In this document: positions 7,948 through 18,000 of the stretch, piece by piece
Layout of the letters: every line of letters begins with the position of its first letter
Position numbering within the stretch: position 1 is the stretch's first letter
From: Cupriavidus numazuensis
GTDB lineage: Bacteria > Pseudomonadota > Gammaproteobacteria > Burkholderiales > Burkholderiaceae
Reading direction: 5' to 3'
Assembly (NCBI RefSeq): GCF_905397435.1
Contig: NZ_CAJPVI010000077.1
Location: 1-33,515, forward strand
Length of the DNA: 33,515 nt
Made by a program: the position numbers and the translations under genes
The notes under the pieces: model-generated
Told to the model about the DNA's origin: nothing
What the model saw: the letters and a program-made list of their open reading frames with translations, nothing else
The model's database searches: none

Positions 7948-8931
7948 TCAGTCCAGCGTGATCTTCAGGTCGCGGATGAGCTTCTGCCAGCGCGCGGTTT
8001 CGCTGCGCAGCAGGTCATTGAACTGCTGCGGCGAATTACCGACCGGCTCGACGCCGAAATCGACCAGGCGCTTGTTCACGCCCGGTTCCTTCAGCGCGGC
8101 CACGACCTGGCGATTCAGCGTGGTGATGACATCGGGCGGGGTGGCGGCCGGCACGACCATGCCGACCAGCGCGGCGGCTTCCACGTTCTTGTAGCCGACC
8201 TCGGCAAAGGTCGGCACGTCGGGAAGCTGCGGCAGGCGCGTGGCGTTGGCCACGGCCAGCGGCCGGACCTTGCCGCCCTTGATGAAGCCGGCGCCGGCGG
8301 CGAAGTCGACCATCATCGCCGGGATCTGGCCAGCCGCCACGTCGGACAGCGCGGGCGCGGCGCCGCGGTAAGGCGCATGGGTCATGGTCAGCCCCGCCTC
8401 GACCTTCAGCAATTCCATGGCGAGGTGGTGCGGGCTGCCGGCGCCGGCCGATCCATAGTTGATACCGCCCGGCTTGGCCTTGGTCTGCGCGATGAATTCC
8501 TGCACCGTGTGCGCCGTGCTGCCCGGGCCGACCACCAGGATCATCGGAAAGCGGCCAAGCAGCGTCACCGGCGCCAGGTCCTTGGGCTGGTAGCTCAGCG
8601 TCTTGTAGAGCGCGGGGTTGAACACCAGCGTGCCGTTGTCGGCGGACAGCACCGTGTAGCCATCCGCCGCGGCGCGCGCCGTCTCGGTCGCGCCAATGGC
8701 GGTATTGCCGCCGGGCTTGTTATCCACGACTACCGGCTGCCCCACCTTGGCCGACAACCCCTGCCCGATGGTGCGCGCCAGGAAATCCGAGCCACCACCC
8801 GCGGCATACGGCACGACCCAGCGGATCGGCTTGCTCGGGTAGGTATCGGCGGCCAGCGCGGCGCCGGTGGAGATGGCTGCCAGCGTTGCCGCGACAAAGG
8901 CGAGGCGAAGGGAAGTCCTGAGGGGCGTCAT
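7948..8931 (-). CDS. Tripartite tricarboxylate transporter-type (Bug/TctC) substrate-binding protein
   Basis: A 327-residue periplasmic solute-binding protein of the Bug family. The N-terminus is a clear signal peptide (hydrophobic run AFVAATLAAISTGAALA before ADTYPSKPI). The mature start YPSKPIRWVVPYAAGGGSD and the later DNKPGGNTAIGA are hallmarks of the family, which binds carboxylates and other small acids. No TctA or TctB membrane subunits are adjacent, which is common for Bug genes in this bacterial group. A CGGAGA ribosome site lies just before the ATG at 8931. It is the first gene of a unit with the P450 and diverges from the IclR regulator, so it may deliver or sense the P450 substrate. 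Confidence 0.92.
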   Translation of the reverse strand: MTPLRTSLRLAFVAATLAAISTGAALAADTYPSKPIRWVVPYAAGGGSDFLARTIGQGLSAKVGQPVVVDNKPGGNTAIGATETARAAADGYTVLSADNGTLVFNPALYKTLSYQPKDLAPVTLLGRFPMILVVGPGSTAHTVQEFIAQTKAKPGGINYGSAGAGSPHHLAMELLKVEAGLTMTHAPYRGAAPALSDVAAGQIPAMMVDFAAGAGFIKGGKVRPLAVANATRLPQLPDVPTFAEVGYKNVEAAALVGMVVPAATPPDVITTLNRQVVAALKEPGVNKRLVDFGVEPVGNSPQQFNDLLRSETARWQKLIRDLKITLD

Positions 8932-8960
8932 GTTGTCTCCGGTGTTGTGGTACTTCGTTT

Positions 8961-8988
8961 TGCGTAAATCATATACGCATTGCGTAAA
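8961..8988. promoter_or_regulatory. Repeated TGCGTAAA half-sites, candidate IclR operator
   Basis: TGCGTAAA occurs at 8961-8968 and again at 8981-8988, exactly 20 bases apart, about two helical turns. An inverted half-site TACGCA at 8974-8979 lies between them. The cluster sits 30-58 bases upstream of the Bug start in the divergent interval with the iclR-type gene. IclR-family dimers and tetramers bind such sites, so autoregulation and control of the Bug-P450 unit from here is a reasonable inference. Confidence 0.5.
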
Positions 8989-9062
8989 AATGAGATGAGG
9001 GTTAACCTCGAATGCAAAGGAGTCGGCGAACCGATAAACAGACGGTCCCCGGGGAGAATGTG

Positions 9063-9878
9063 ATGCGCGAAGAACGAAACGACGAGAAGGCGCCCGCCCG
9101 CGGCGAACGGCGCCGGCGGGTGCAGTCGGCAGTCACCGGCATGGCCGTGCTCAAGGGACTGGCCAGAATGGGCGGCAGGGCGACTCTGACGGCGCTGGCC
9201 GCCCATATCGACGAAAGCCCGGCCAAGGTGCACCGTTATCTGGTGAGCCTGGTCGAGGAAGGGCTGGTTGCCCAGGACGCCGGTGGCCAGCAGTACCAGC
9301 TCGGCGTGGAAGCACTGCACATCGGCCTGGCGGCCATGCGGCAGGCCGATCCGATACGGCTCGCGGAGGCATCGCTGATTCGCGTGCGCGAGCGGCACGA
9401 GGTCACCTGCTTTATCGCCGTCATGGGCAACAAGGGGCCGACCATTGTGCGTTTCGAGGAACCGGGGCTGCCGGTGACCGTGAACGTGCGGGTGGGGTCG
9501 GTCATGCCCTTGCTATGGAGCGCCACCGGTCGGGTCTTTCTGGGATTGCTCGACGAGCGGGAAGTCCTGGCGCTGGCCCGCGCGGAACTGGCGGCGGCGG
9601 CGCCGGACCTGCGCGCCATGCTGGCGGCCGATGACCCGATCGGCCAACTGCGGAGGGATGTCCGGACTGCCGGCTGTGCGGCGGTACGCGATGTGAACCT
9701 GAAGGGCATCAGCGCTGTTTCCGCGCCGGTGTTCGACTACACGGGCAGACTCAGTGCGGTGCTGACGGCGCTTGGCGCTACCGGCGGATTTGATCCGGAT
9801 ATCGATGGACCGATCGGCAGGGTGGTGAGGGAGGAGGCGGCGGCGGTCAGCGCGCAGCTTGGATATGTGGCGACCTGA
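9063..9878 (+). CDS. IclR-family transcriptional regulator
   Basis: A 271-residue regulator. Near the N-terminus is a winged helix-turn-helix reading TLTALAAHIDESPAKVHRYL, followed by the IclR effector-binding domain, with motifs such as GVEALHIGLAAM and SAVSAPVFDYTGRLSAVLTA. The frame is open from 9012, but I chose the ATG at 9063 because GGGGAG lies about six bases before it and the helix-turn-helix then falls at the usual position. It is divergent from the Bug-P450 unit, and the half-site cluster lies between them, so it most likely senses an aromatic or acid substrate and controls that unit. It converges with tssJ across a 57-base gap and marks the left border of the T6SS locus. Confidence 0.9.
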   Translation: MREERNDEKAPARGERRRRVQSAVTGMAVLKGLARMGGRATLTALAAHIDESPAKVHRYLVSLVEEGLVAQDAGGQQYQLGVEALHIGLAAMRQADPIRLAEASLIRVRERHEVTCFIAVMGNKGPTIVRFEEPGLPVTVNVRVGSVMPLLWSATGRVFLGLLDEREVLALARAELAAAAPDLRAMLAADDPIGQLRRDVRTAGCAAVRDVNLKGISAVSAPVFDYTGRLSAVLTALGATGGFDPDIDGPIGRVVREEAAAVSAQLGYVAT

Positions 9879-9935
9879 TCTTCGTGCCCGGACAGGCCGA
9901 CCAACGTATCACGCAGCATCGTCACGATAACGCTG

Positions 9936-10574
9936 TCATTCCTTGCGGGCGCTCGCCGTCTGCGCAGACTTCTGCGGATTCGGTACGCTGTGCTGCGGCG
10001 CCGCCTGCGTGATTGGTTCCGGCTTCATGCCTGCCAGTTGCAGCACATTGTCGGTCGCGTCGATCTTCACCGGATCGGTCTTTTTCCATTGCTGCCTGGG
10101 GATGATGAGTTTCCATGTCCCGGTCTTGCCCGTATCGCGGAAGAACGCAGCCACGCCGACGTACTCGGTGGCCTCGTTCATGGGCTCGCTGATGCTCGCA
10201 GCGGCGTCAGGCCTCAGCACGACATCCCTGGTGGCAAGCAAATCCATCTTCAGCATGTCGAGGTCATTTGCTTGGAGCTGTTCGTAGCTGAGCTGTTCGA
10301 ACGTTTGCGGCGTCTTCAACTGGTAGACCCGCACGACGGTCGACAGCGATCGTCCAGCGCCACTTGCATTCAACGACGACCGGCTGACGAGGTCGATGTT
10401 CATGGTCTTGACCTGCGTCGTGAACATCCACTTCGCCGCATCCACTGTGCCGTCCTTCACGGCCTGCCCCACGCCGCAGCCAGTTAAAAGGGTGAAGCCC
10501 AGTGCCGCGATGCAGCTTTGCAATTGCCACCTCATCGTGTTGATCCTCTGTGTTTTCATGTTGCTGTGTTCCAT
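9936..10574 (-). CDS. tssJ: T6SS outer-membrane lipoprotein TssJ
   Basis: A lipoprotein of up to 212 residues of the TssJ/VasD/SciN family, which anchors the T6SS membrane complex in the outer membrane and binds TssM. A signal peptide ends in the lipobox LLTGC. The body has the expected beta-sandwich strands, including LSTVVRVYQLKTPQTFE and YVGVAAFFRD. Three in-frame ATGs are possible: 10574, 10559 and 10535. The last has AGAGG nine bases upstream and gives a compact 20-residue signal peptide, so it may be the true start. It is the last gene of the minus-strand block and follows tssG by 12 bases. The Gln/Ala/Ser-rich C-terminal tail after the core is probably disordered. Confidence 0.88.
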   Translation of the reverse strand: MEHSNMKTQRINTMRWQLQSCIAALGFTLLTGCGVGQAVKDGTVDAAKWMFTTQVKTMNIDLVSRSSLNASGAGRSLSTVVRVYQLKTPQTFEQLSYEQLQANDLDMLKMDLLATRDVVLRPDAAASISEPMNEATEYVGVAAFFRDTGKTGTWKLIIPRQQWKKTDPVKIDATDNVLQLAGMKPEPITQAAPQHSVPNPQKSAQTASARKE

Positions 10575-10586
10575 CGGCGTGCGACC

Positions 10587-11612
10587 TCAGTGTGGTCCGG
10601 ACACCGGCGCCGCATGGCCCGTCCAGGTGCCCAGTTTCACGCGCGTCACCGGATCATCGACCGGTGCATCAGATTCACCTGTGTCCCGCCTCAATTGCGT
10701 AGTCAAGCCGAGGCTGGCTTCGTTCGAGTTCAACGCGGGCGGTGGCATCAATGAACGTCTCACATGCATTTCCAGGTGGGCATGCGCTGCATAGCCCAGG
10801 TAGAAGCGCAGCACGCCCATCACCTCCTGATGGAGGCGTCGGCCCGGCATCAGCCCGAGTACCGACTCGCGCCGGTTCGGGTTGATCACCACGCGTACGG
10901 TGTTGGTGCGGTCAAGGAAGCCGCGTCCGAGCACGCAGTTCTCCCCCAGCGGCTGCTGTTCATGCGTATCCAGACGTACCCACACAGGATGGAATTCCGT
11001 AACTGTGATCGTGGCATCCGGCACTGCATGCTGCAGCACGCCTGCGAGCCCCTCTTCCGTACGCGTACGCTGGCTGGCGAGTCCCAGCATCGACAGGAGC
11101 TTGCGCGTCGGCACCGATTGCTCGACCGACGACTGGCCGATGCCGAGTCCCAGCAGGCTAAGCAGATAGCGCGACACCTTGTCTTCGCCGCCGGTGCGAA
11201 AGCCCACCGGATAGCGATACTTGCGTCCCACGCGGTAGAACTGCGTGGTGATGCGATGGTGGAACAGGTCGAGGAACGCGGCCAAGGGTTCCGCGCCGTC
11301 CCGGCGCTGGGCAATCTCGTCCACAAAGTAGGACGGCATGCGCGCATCGACGCCGTAGAGGCCCAGGAAAGTTGTCCGAAGCACCGGCGGCAAGGCGGGT
11401 TGGTCCGCGTCGCGCTCGACGCGATCGATCTCCCGGCCCGGGAATCCGAGCTGTCCGGATGAACGGAACCGTACCGGCTCGTCAGCAGGCGAATCGGTGG
11501 TGCCCAGCGGTGGGCGCTCCGGTGCGGCCAGCTCGATCAGCTCGCACAGCCGGAAAAAATTCATCCGCGGCGCATCGGCAAGCAACGCCGGCAGCAGGCT
11601 ACCGGTATCCAT
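10587..11612 (-). CDS. tssG: T6SS baseplate protein TssG
   Basis: A 341-residue protein of the TssG/ImpH/VasB family, part of the baseplate wedge with TssF, TssE and TssK. Typical segments are MNFFRLCELIELAAP near the N-terminus, FVDEIAQRRDGAEPLAAFLDLFHHR, and RYLLSLLGLGIGQSS. I chose the ATG at 11612. A TTG at 11636 is also in frame and overlaps the tssF stop (TTGA), which would fit translational coupling, so the start is not settled. The gene is complete and sits between tssF and tssJ in a tightly packed block. The last ~40 residues, rich in Thr, Asp and Pro, look unstructured. Confidence 0.92.
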   Translation of the reverse strand: MDTGSLLPALLADAPRMNFFRLCELIELAAPERPPLGTTDSPADEPVRFRSSGQLGFPGREIDRVERDADQPALPPVLRTTFLGLYGVDARMPSYFVDEIAQRRDGAEPLAAFLDLFHHRITTQFYRVGRKYRYPVGFRTGGEDKVSRYLLSLLGLGIGQSSVEQSVPTRKLLSMLGLASQRTRTEEGLAGVLQHAVPDATITVTEFHPVWVRLDTHEQQPLGENCVLGRGFLDRTNTVRVVINPNRRESVLGLMPGRRLHQEVMGVLRFYLGYAAHAHLEMHVRRSLMPPPALNSNEASLGLTTQLRRDTGESDAPVDDPVTRVKLGTWTGHAAPVSGPH

Positions 11613-11632
11613 GACGCACTTCTCAGCGGAGC

Positions 11633-13453
11633 TCAAAACGGGGCCCCCTCACCTTTGCTATCGGGCCATTCGAGCCGCTTGCCACTCGGCTGCGAGACAA
11701 CGACCAGGCGGGTGTACAGGTTCAGGGTGGCATAGAGCGCCAGGAAGCGGTTCAGCATTTCGCCGAACAATTCCACATCGCCGTCGCCGGCGAAGCGGGT
11801 GCTGTCCAGGCTCACCTCGATTTCCACTCCGCGCTGCAGTCCGCCCTTCACCAGTTTCTGCAGCGGGCGATGGCGGACGTCGGTGATGGCATCGATCCTG
11901 CGTCGGTTCAGCTCGCCATCGGTCCAGTCGTAGAGCGCCAGACTGCCACGCAGCACCTCGGCATCGAGCATGGACAGATAATTGGGCGCCAGGTGAGACA
12001 GCACGCGCCAATGAAATCGGTCGCCGGTCGGCGGGTACACCGGCAAGGTGGGCGCCGTCAGGTTGCGCACGGCGCCGATATTGGTGAAGCCGCCGCGCAT
12101 GTGGGTGATGCCGGCCTCGCGCAGCCCCTTTCTCGGCAGCATGCCGTTCGTACCGGTGACCGACAGAGACAGGGTTTCCTGCGGCAACGTGTCCTGCTGC
12201 TCCCAGGCATGCCCGCCGAGCACCAGCCAGGTATCGAAGCGCCCGGACGGCCCCCTTCGCACACGCGTATGAAAGTAGCGCTCGGGCATGTCATGGCGCA
12301 GCATCCCGCCCCGGTGCCGGAAAGCAGCGAATGGCGCGTACTCGAAGCGCTCGCCGGTCGCTGCCTCGAAGCCGCGCACGGTATCGACCGAGTAGGCCTC
12401 GACATGCTGACCGTGTTGTTCCATGGCCCGCACCCGGTATTCGGTCTCATGGTGGGTGACCGTGACCGGATCGGCCTCCAGCTCGAACAGGTTGATGATC
12501 GGCGTGCAGAAAAGCCGGATGTTCTCGGCCGAGAAGCGCATGTCATCCGGAAAGGGCTTCGCGAGCACGACTTCGACGTCGAAGTGCGGAACATCTGACG
12601 GGATCGCCGCCATGTCGAGCCCGAGCAGGTCCACGAACATGAACTTCTCGGGGAACGTGAAGTACTCCAGCAACAGCTGGTAGCCGCCGAAGGCATTGTC
12701 GGGCTTGGGCCAGAGCCGCTCGCTGGCGCCGAATCCCACCGGCTCCAGGCGCAGGCCGGCCATGGACTGCGGCGTGCCGGGCCGGTCGGTCGGGTAGCCG
12801 GGAATGCGTACGTGCATGGCCAGCGGTTGCGCGGTAAGCGCCGCGTAGAGCGCCAGTGCCACGGGACGATCCGCATGCAGGTAAAACCGCAGCCGGGGCA
12901 CCTTCAGCTGTTCCTGCCGCGACTGGGCCTGCCGGGCCAGGCGCAGGCGAATGACGGAGCGGCCGTCCTCGCGTGCGTAGGTACCCGCTTCGGCCACGCT
13001 CAGCGGGTACAGATCGACCGGCTGGGTTGTCCGGTAGATGCATTCCACGCTGTCCCCGGTGCCTTGCTGTGACCCCAGCGGGACCGGATCGGAAACAGCC
13101 TCCAGCCCGGCCGCCAGGGTCTCGTGACCTTGCAGCACGCCGGGGCTCGGGATCAGTTCCAGGATCGACAGCGACGGGATCATGCGCAGGTAGTGCGGCC
13201 ACAGCATGCTGACCAGGCCTTCCGTCAGTTCCGGCAACTCGTCGTCGAGCTTGTGGCGCAGCCGGCCCATCAGGAAGGCGAAGCCCTCGAACAGACGTTC
13301 GACGTGGGGATCGCGGTCGCCGATGCGGTCGATATTGAGCATCCGGGCCCGGTCGGGGAAAGCCTGGGCGAACTCCTTGCCGGCCTCGCGCAGGTAACGC
13401 ATCTCGGCCTCGTAGTAGCGCAGGATGTCGTTGTCTTGGGTGGGGTGATTCAT
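11633..13453 (-). CDS. tssF: T6SS baseplate protein TssF
   Basis: A 606-residue protein of the TssF/ImpG/VasA family. The start ILRYYEAEMRYLREAGKEFA and the following FPDRARMLNIDRIGDRDPHV are the family N-terminal signature; the length is the usual ~600. It forms the baseplate wedge with TssG around the VgrG spike. The frame stays open about 137 residues upstream of the ATG at 13453, but that stretch is antisense-like low-complexity sequence inside tssA, so I reject it. It begins 23 bases after tssA and its stop overlaps a possible tssG TTG start. No clear ribosome site precedes the ATG, so its translation may depend on coupling with tssA. Confidence 0.93.
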   Translation of the reverse strand: MNHPTQDNDILRYYEAEMRYLREAGKEFAQAFPDRARMLNIDRIGDRDPHVERLFEGFAFLMGRLRHKLDDELPELTEGLVSMLWPHYLRMIPSLSILELIPSPGVLQGHETLAAGLEAVSDPVPLGSQQGTGDSVECIYRTTQPVDLYPLSVAEAGTYAREDGRSVIRLRLARQAQSRQEQLKVPRLRFYLHADRPVALALYAALTAQPLAMHVRIPGYPTDRPGTPQSMAGLRLEPVGFGASERLWPKPDNAFGGYQLLLEYFTFPEKFMFVDLLGLDMAAIPSDVPHFDVEVVLAKPFPDDMRFSAENIRLFCTPIINLFELEADPVTVTHHETEYRVRAMEQHGQHVEAYSVDTVRGFEAATGERFEYAPFAAFRHRGGMLRHDMPERYFHTRVRRGPSGRFDTWLVLGGHAWEQQDTLPQETLSLSVTGTNGMLPRKGLREAGITHMRGGFTNIGAVRNLTAPTLPVYPPTGDRFHWRVLSHLAPNYLSMLDAEVLRGSLALYDWTDGELNRRRIDAITDVRHRPLQKLVKGGLQRGVEIEVSLDSTRFAGDGDVELFGEMLNRFLALYATLNLYTRLVVVSQPSGKRLEWPDSKGEGAPF

Positions 13454-13476
13454 GGGAATGTGAGTGGTCTTGCCGT

Positions 13477-15051
13477 TCAGGCCATGGCGACGGCGCGGGC
13501 CGGGTCGATGGCGGTCAACTCGCCCATCAGGGCATCGATGCGCTGCGCCAGCGCGGGCTTGTCGGCATCCTTGCGCGTCAGGCGGGATCTCAGCAGCCGT
13601 ACCAATTGATGCTTGACCTCGAACGCAAGCGACGGCTCCCAGGTTGCCAGCCGGTAGTGCCGCGCGCTGTGGTCCAGCGCGGCGAGCAGGTGCAGGGCCG
13701 TATCCGCCCGTTCTGCACGCTCCGCAACGCGTGCCATGACCAACTGGCGCACAAAGCGGTCGCGCTCGCCATCCGACGTGGGCAGGCCCTGCAGCCACGA
13801 CAGGGCCGTATCGAGGCTTTGCTGTGCGGCCAGTTCGGTGGCCTGGGCCTCCGTTTCCGCCCAATCCGTGCTGGCCGAATCCACTGCCACGGGGGCTACC
13901 GCTTCACCGCGTTCGATATCGCGCACGGTGGCATGGCGGGCGATCCATTCCAGCGTAGTGTCGTCCGCGAACGGCGTGCCATCGGCAAAGGCAAGTTGAT
14001 CGAGGCCCGGCAGCCGCTCCAGCATCAGCGCGCAATCGGTGGCCAGCAGGTCGCGCACGCGTGCGTACTGGCCGCGGGCCTGGTCCTGGGCGGCGAAGGC
14101 GTAGTACTGCAGATCGAGCCAGAAGTGATTGGCCCCCTCGGCAAAGGCCTGCTCGACCCGGTCGAGCAGTTCCGGCCACTGCCTCTGCAGGACCAGCCGC
14201 TTCATGTGGGCGCGTAGTTCGGCACGCGGTGCCACGAGCCGCGTCCTGCCACCCGCCTCGTGTGGCGGGACTTCGGTCAGCGTGTCCCAGCGTACGCAAC
14301 GCATCAGGCGGTAGGCAGCGAGATAGCCTTCCGGCTGTTCGCGCAGGAACTGCGCCATCTGGCGCGCGCCGTCCAGAAGCTCCCGCGTGGAGGTCACCTT
14401 GGCCGAGGCGAGCGTCGTCGCGATTGCCGGCGCCTTGACGGGCACTGCGTGACTATCGCTATCCGCGGCTGATGGAGACTCAACCCGGCCCTCGAACCGG
14501 CGAAATAGCGTATCCAGCGCGGGACGGGCCGCTTCCGGCCACTGTGCGGTGCGCTCCTGCATCAGCGCCAGCGCCGACAGGGTGCGCTCCAGGTAAGTCC
14601 CGGTCAGTCCCGAGACGCGGTCGAGGCGATCCGTGAAGGTCGCGCCAGCGAGCCACTCCAGCGCGGCCTTGCGGCTTTCCGCGCGGGCGGGCAGCAACTG
14701 TTCCCCGAACCGGTCGATCAGGGCCGACAGCAGTTCAAAGGCCGAGGCCACGCCTTCCGCCCCATCCCGCCGCATGCGGCCGTAGGCGTAGTAGGCCGCC
14801 AGTCGAACGTCCTTGGCGCTGGCCTTGAGCAACCGCTCTGCCGAGTCGATGATCAGGGTATCGTTGATGTCCGACAGCCTGGCGACTTCCTCCTTGATGG
14901 CGAGGAAATCGTCGTCATAGCCGGGGTCATCGCCGACCGGCGCCTCGGGGCGGATAGGCTGCAGCCAGGGTTCCCAGCGCACCTGCGTGGAACGTGCGAG
15001 GTCCGTGGGCGTGCGCGAGCCGAACAGCGCATTGAGAAGATGGTTGAACAT
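13477..15051 (-). CDS. tssA: T6SS assembly protein TssA (ImpA N-terminal domain)
   Basis: A 524-residue protein with the ImpA_N domain near the N-terminus (PIRPEAPVGDDPGYDDDFLAI, split here by a loop), followed by a long helical region and a VasJ-like C-terminal part. TssA proteins prime and coordinate polymerisation of tube and sheath from the baseplate. An Ala/Ser-rich linker at about residues 195-220 separates the two halves. Length places it with the long TssA class rather than the ~350-residue short forms. It starts five bases after the tssM stop and is followed at 23 bases by tssF. The C-terminal class, which decides whether it caps the distal sheath end, cannot be fixed by eye. Confidence 0.88.
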   Translation of the reverse strand: MFNHLLNALFGSRTPTDLARSTQVRWEPWLQPIRPEAPVGDDPGYDDDFLAIKEEVARLSDINDTLIIDSAERLLKASAKDVRLAAYYAYGRMRRDGAEGVASAFELLSALIDRFGEQLLPARAESRKAALEWLAGATFTDRLDRVSGLTGTYLERTLSALALMQERTAQWPEAARPALDTLFRRFEGRVESPSAADSDSHAVPVKAPAIATTLASAKVTSTRELLDGARQMAQFLREQPEGYLAAYRLMRCVRWDTLTEVPPHEAGGRTRLVAPRAELRAHMKRLVLQRQWPELLDRVEQAFAEGANHFWLDLQYYAFAAQDQARGQYARVRDLLATDCALMLERLPGLDQLAFADGTPFADDTTLEWIARHATVRDIERGEAVAPVAVDSASTDWAETEAQATELAAQQSLDTALSWLQGLPTSDGERDRFVRQLVMARVAERAERADTALHLLAALDHSARHYRLATWEPSLAFEVKHQLVRLLRSRLTRKDADKPALAQRIDALMGELTAIDPARAVAMA

Positions 15052-15056
15052 AGGCG

Positions 15057-18000
15057 CTACTTGCGTGTTGTCGATGCCAAGCGTCCGGCAGGTTCCTTAG
15101 CGGCGAAGATCCGGGAAGGGAGCACGAATCCGCGCAGCCATAGCATTTCCAGCGGACCCTGACTCACGTCCGTGCGCAACTGATAGCTGATCGGATAGGC
15201 AAGGTCCGCCGACGCTGGCCGCTTTGCATCGCGTGCAATGAGGGCAGCGGCATCGGCCTGCACGGCATCTCCGCCCGCACCGGGCTTGCCCGTGCCAGTG
15301 CCCGCCCTTTGGTCCCCAGTGTCCGCGCTGGCTTGCCAGGTCAGCTGAAACGTCGCACTGTCGATTGGCACGACACGCGCGCGTTCCAGCATCCGCACCC
15401 AGCCCCAAGGCCCGCTGAACTCGTAGTTCTTGTTGGTGCCGGCCTTCTCGGTTTGCCATTGCAGCCTGGTGCCGGGCTCCTGCAGGTTGCTGGCCGGCCA
15501 TGTCATGAATTGCCAGGCCTCGCGCTGGTTGTAGTAGTGCAGCTTCTGGTTGTCCACGGTCAGCAGCGTGTCCGTCAGGCCGGGCGTCGGAATCGGCTTG
15601 AGCTGGAAGCGATACGCGGGCTCGCCCTGCGCCAGCAGGTGGGCGGCAATATGCTGCAGCGTATTGATGCCCTTGAGAAAGGCGGGATCGAAGGTCATGG
15701 CCTGTCCTGCGGTGGCCGAGGGTACCCATTGATCCCCCTGCAACTCGAGCACGCCAGCAAGGTTCGTTGCCAGAAAGGCGTGGATCAGACCGCCTTGCGG
15801 GCGCAGGAAGCGCGCCAGTTCCGGCAGCGAGGCGTCATTGGCGGTGTCGGCGAACGGGTAGCGTCCTGCAAACGACCGGCCCCACGCCATCGCAATGTTC
15901 TGGCGCCATGCATCGTCCAGGCTTGCCTGGGCAGGCAGCAGGACCGCCTGAGTGGCCTGCGCGATCGGGCGCACGAACAGGGCGTCTCCCATGCCAGCCC
16001 ATTGGTTGCCGAGGCTGGCCGCGATCAGCTGAGCATAGGCCTGGGTATCGGCCAGCTCCGAGCCCTTGCCTTGAAACAAGGCTTGGGCCATCTGGCGCGC
16101 CTGGGCATCGCCATCACTACTGGTGCTGATCTGCTGCAGGCGCAGCCGCAAGGCCGTCGCGCGATCCAGATAACGTTGCAGACTCAGGTCGCCCTGGTTG
16201 CCTTGGAGGCCCTGGCCGGGCTGGCCCACCAGCCGCAGCACTGGACCGAACGCGATCCCGAGCGGGCCGGCAGGGTCGGCATTGGCGACCTCCGGTACCT
16301 CGGTCTTCTTGCCGATCAGGTCGCGGGCCTTGTTGACCAGCGTGTCCGACAGCGAATCCTTGCGCGCCCCGGCGCCACCCTGGTACTCCAGCGACTTCAT
16401 CAGCGCGATCACCGGCGACTGGCGCGCGTCGGCCAGGAGCTTGAGCTGGTCGATGACGGCAGGCAGCGTCGCCGCCGGCTCCCATTGCGCGCTGTTCATG
16501 AACTGCTGCCAATGGTCGGCGTACTCGGCGAAATACTGCTCGGTCAGGGCGGCCTGAAGGTCCTTGCCGGAACCTGAGTCGGCATCCGGCTGTGGCGGCT
16601 TGCCTCCCGTCAGCACCCAGTCGCTGGCGACTTGCTTGCGCTTGGCCGCTTGCTCGATGGCCGCTGCTACGTAGCCCTCATAGGCCTGCCGGGTGAAGAC
16701 GCCGGGCACCAGCGCGACAGCGCGCAGCAACCCGCGCGGGTCCGTGCCGGCGGTCAGTGACGCCAGGGTCTGGTCGGGGTACTTGTTGCCAGCGCCGTTG
16801 ATGATGCCCTGATAAATGGTGTCCTGGGCATTGCGCTCCCCGATCACCGCCAGCAGGGTCTGCCGTGCACCGGTCACCAGCTCGGCACGGGGCTCGATGC
16901 GCCAGTCCGGGTTGGCCTTCAGGTGTTCGGCGTAGAACCTGGCGAACCGCTCGGCCAGGTCCTGCTTCTGTCCAGGGGGAATCCTCGCGTCGGTGGTCCA
17001 GTGCTGCGCCAGTTGCTGCGCAAGGAATGCAGCATCCACTCGCTCCGGGTGGGCGAGCATTAGGTAGGCCTTGAGAGTGTCGTGTCCCTGCAGTGCCCAC
17101 TTGCTGGTTTCTTCATTCAGGCCGCTGGTCTGCAGTTGCGACAGGTCGACCAGGGTCGCTTCCAGGTCCTGTGTCGCCGGCGCGACTAGGATGTCGCGGC
17201 TGGCCTTTGCGTAAGGTTTCCACAGCGCGGCCAGTACGTCGGCATCGCGGTTCAGGCCGAAGCGGGTGAAGAGCGGCGCGTGGTGTTGGACGCGGTACTC
17301 GTAGCGCTGGATTTGCTGTTGCAGGGTGTCCAGCGCCTGCAGGCGCGCGGCGGTGTTGGGCGCGGACTGAATGTCGTGCGCTGCTTGCTGGGCCATATGA
17401 AAATCGCGCCCATTCTCCAGCCCCGAGACCAGCATGCCGGCGGTCCACACGCCAACGGCGACCAACGCCAAGCCAGCGCATAGGGTGAGCGGATGCCATC
17501 CAGTTCGTCGCCCAGGTTGACGTTGTGCGGCTTCCCCCAGGTATTGCCAGAGCGGAAGGTCGGCACCTCGGTTGGCAGGCTCTTTTGCCTGCATAGGCAC
17601 GGCATAGGGCGCAAAGGCTATACCACGAATAGGCAGTCGTCGATGTGCCGCGCCGGTCAATGTCCCAAGCCAGTGAGACAGTGCCTGCCCTCTGGTGTCT
17701 AGTTCCCGCGAGACGTTCCCTAAGTAGCGCTCGCCTCCGTTCTCGATCAGTTGCGGAATGCTGCGCTGTGCCAGGTCGGTCCGTAGCCTTTGCAGAGCAT
17801 TGGCAATGGACGCCTCGTCGGCCTGTTTCGGAAACTCGCAGGCAATGACAGGGACAGTGTCATGGGAGATCTGACCGGTACGGGAGACATCGAGCGCATA
17901 GACCGGCGCGGAATAACGGAGCAGCTCCGTTATGCGGCTCAACCGAACGCGGTAAGCCTGCATGCCACTGCGTTCTGTCGATACCGGCGCATCGCCATTG

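Noticed and set aside
13454..13864. A ~137-residue N-terminal extension of TssF
   Set aside because: It lies within tssA in another frame, is compositionally shadow-like, and the TssF family N-terminus begins at the ATG at 13453.
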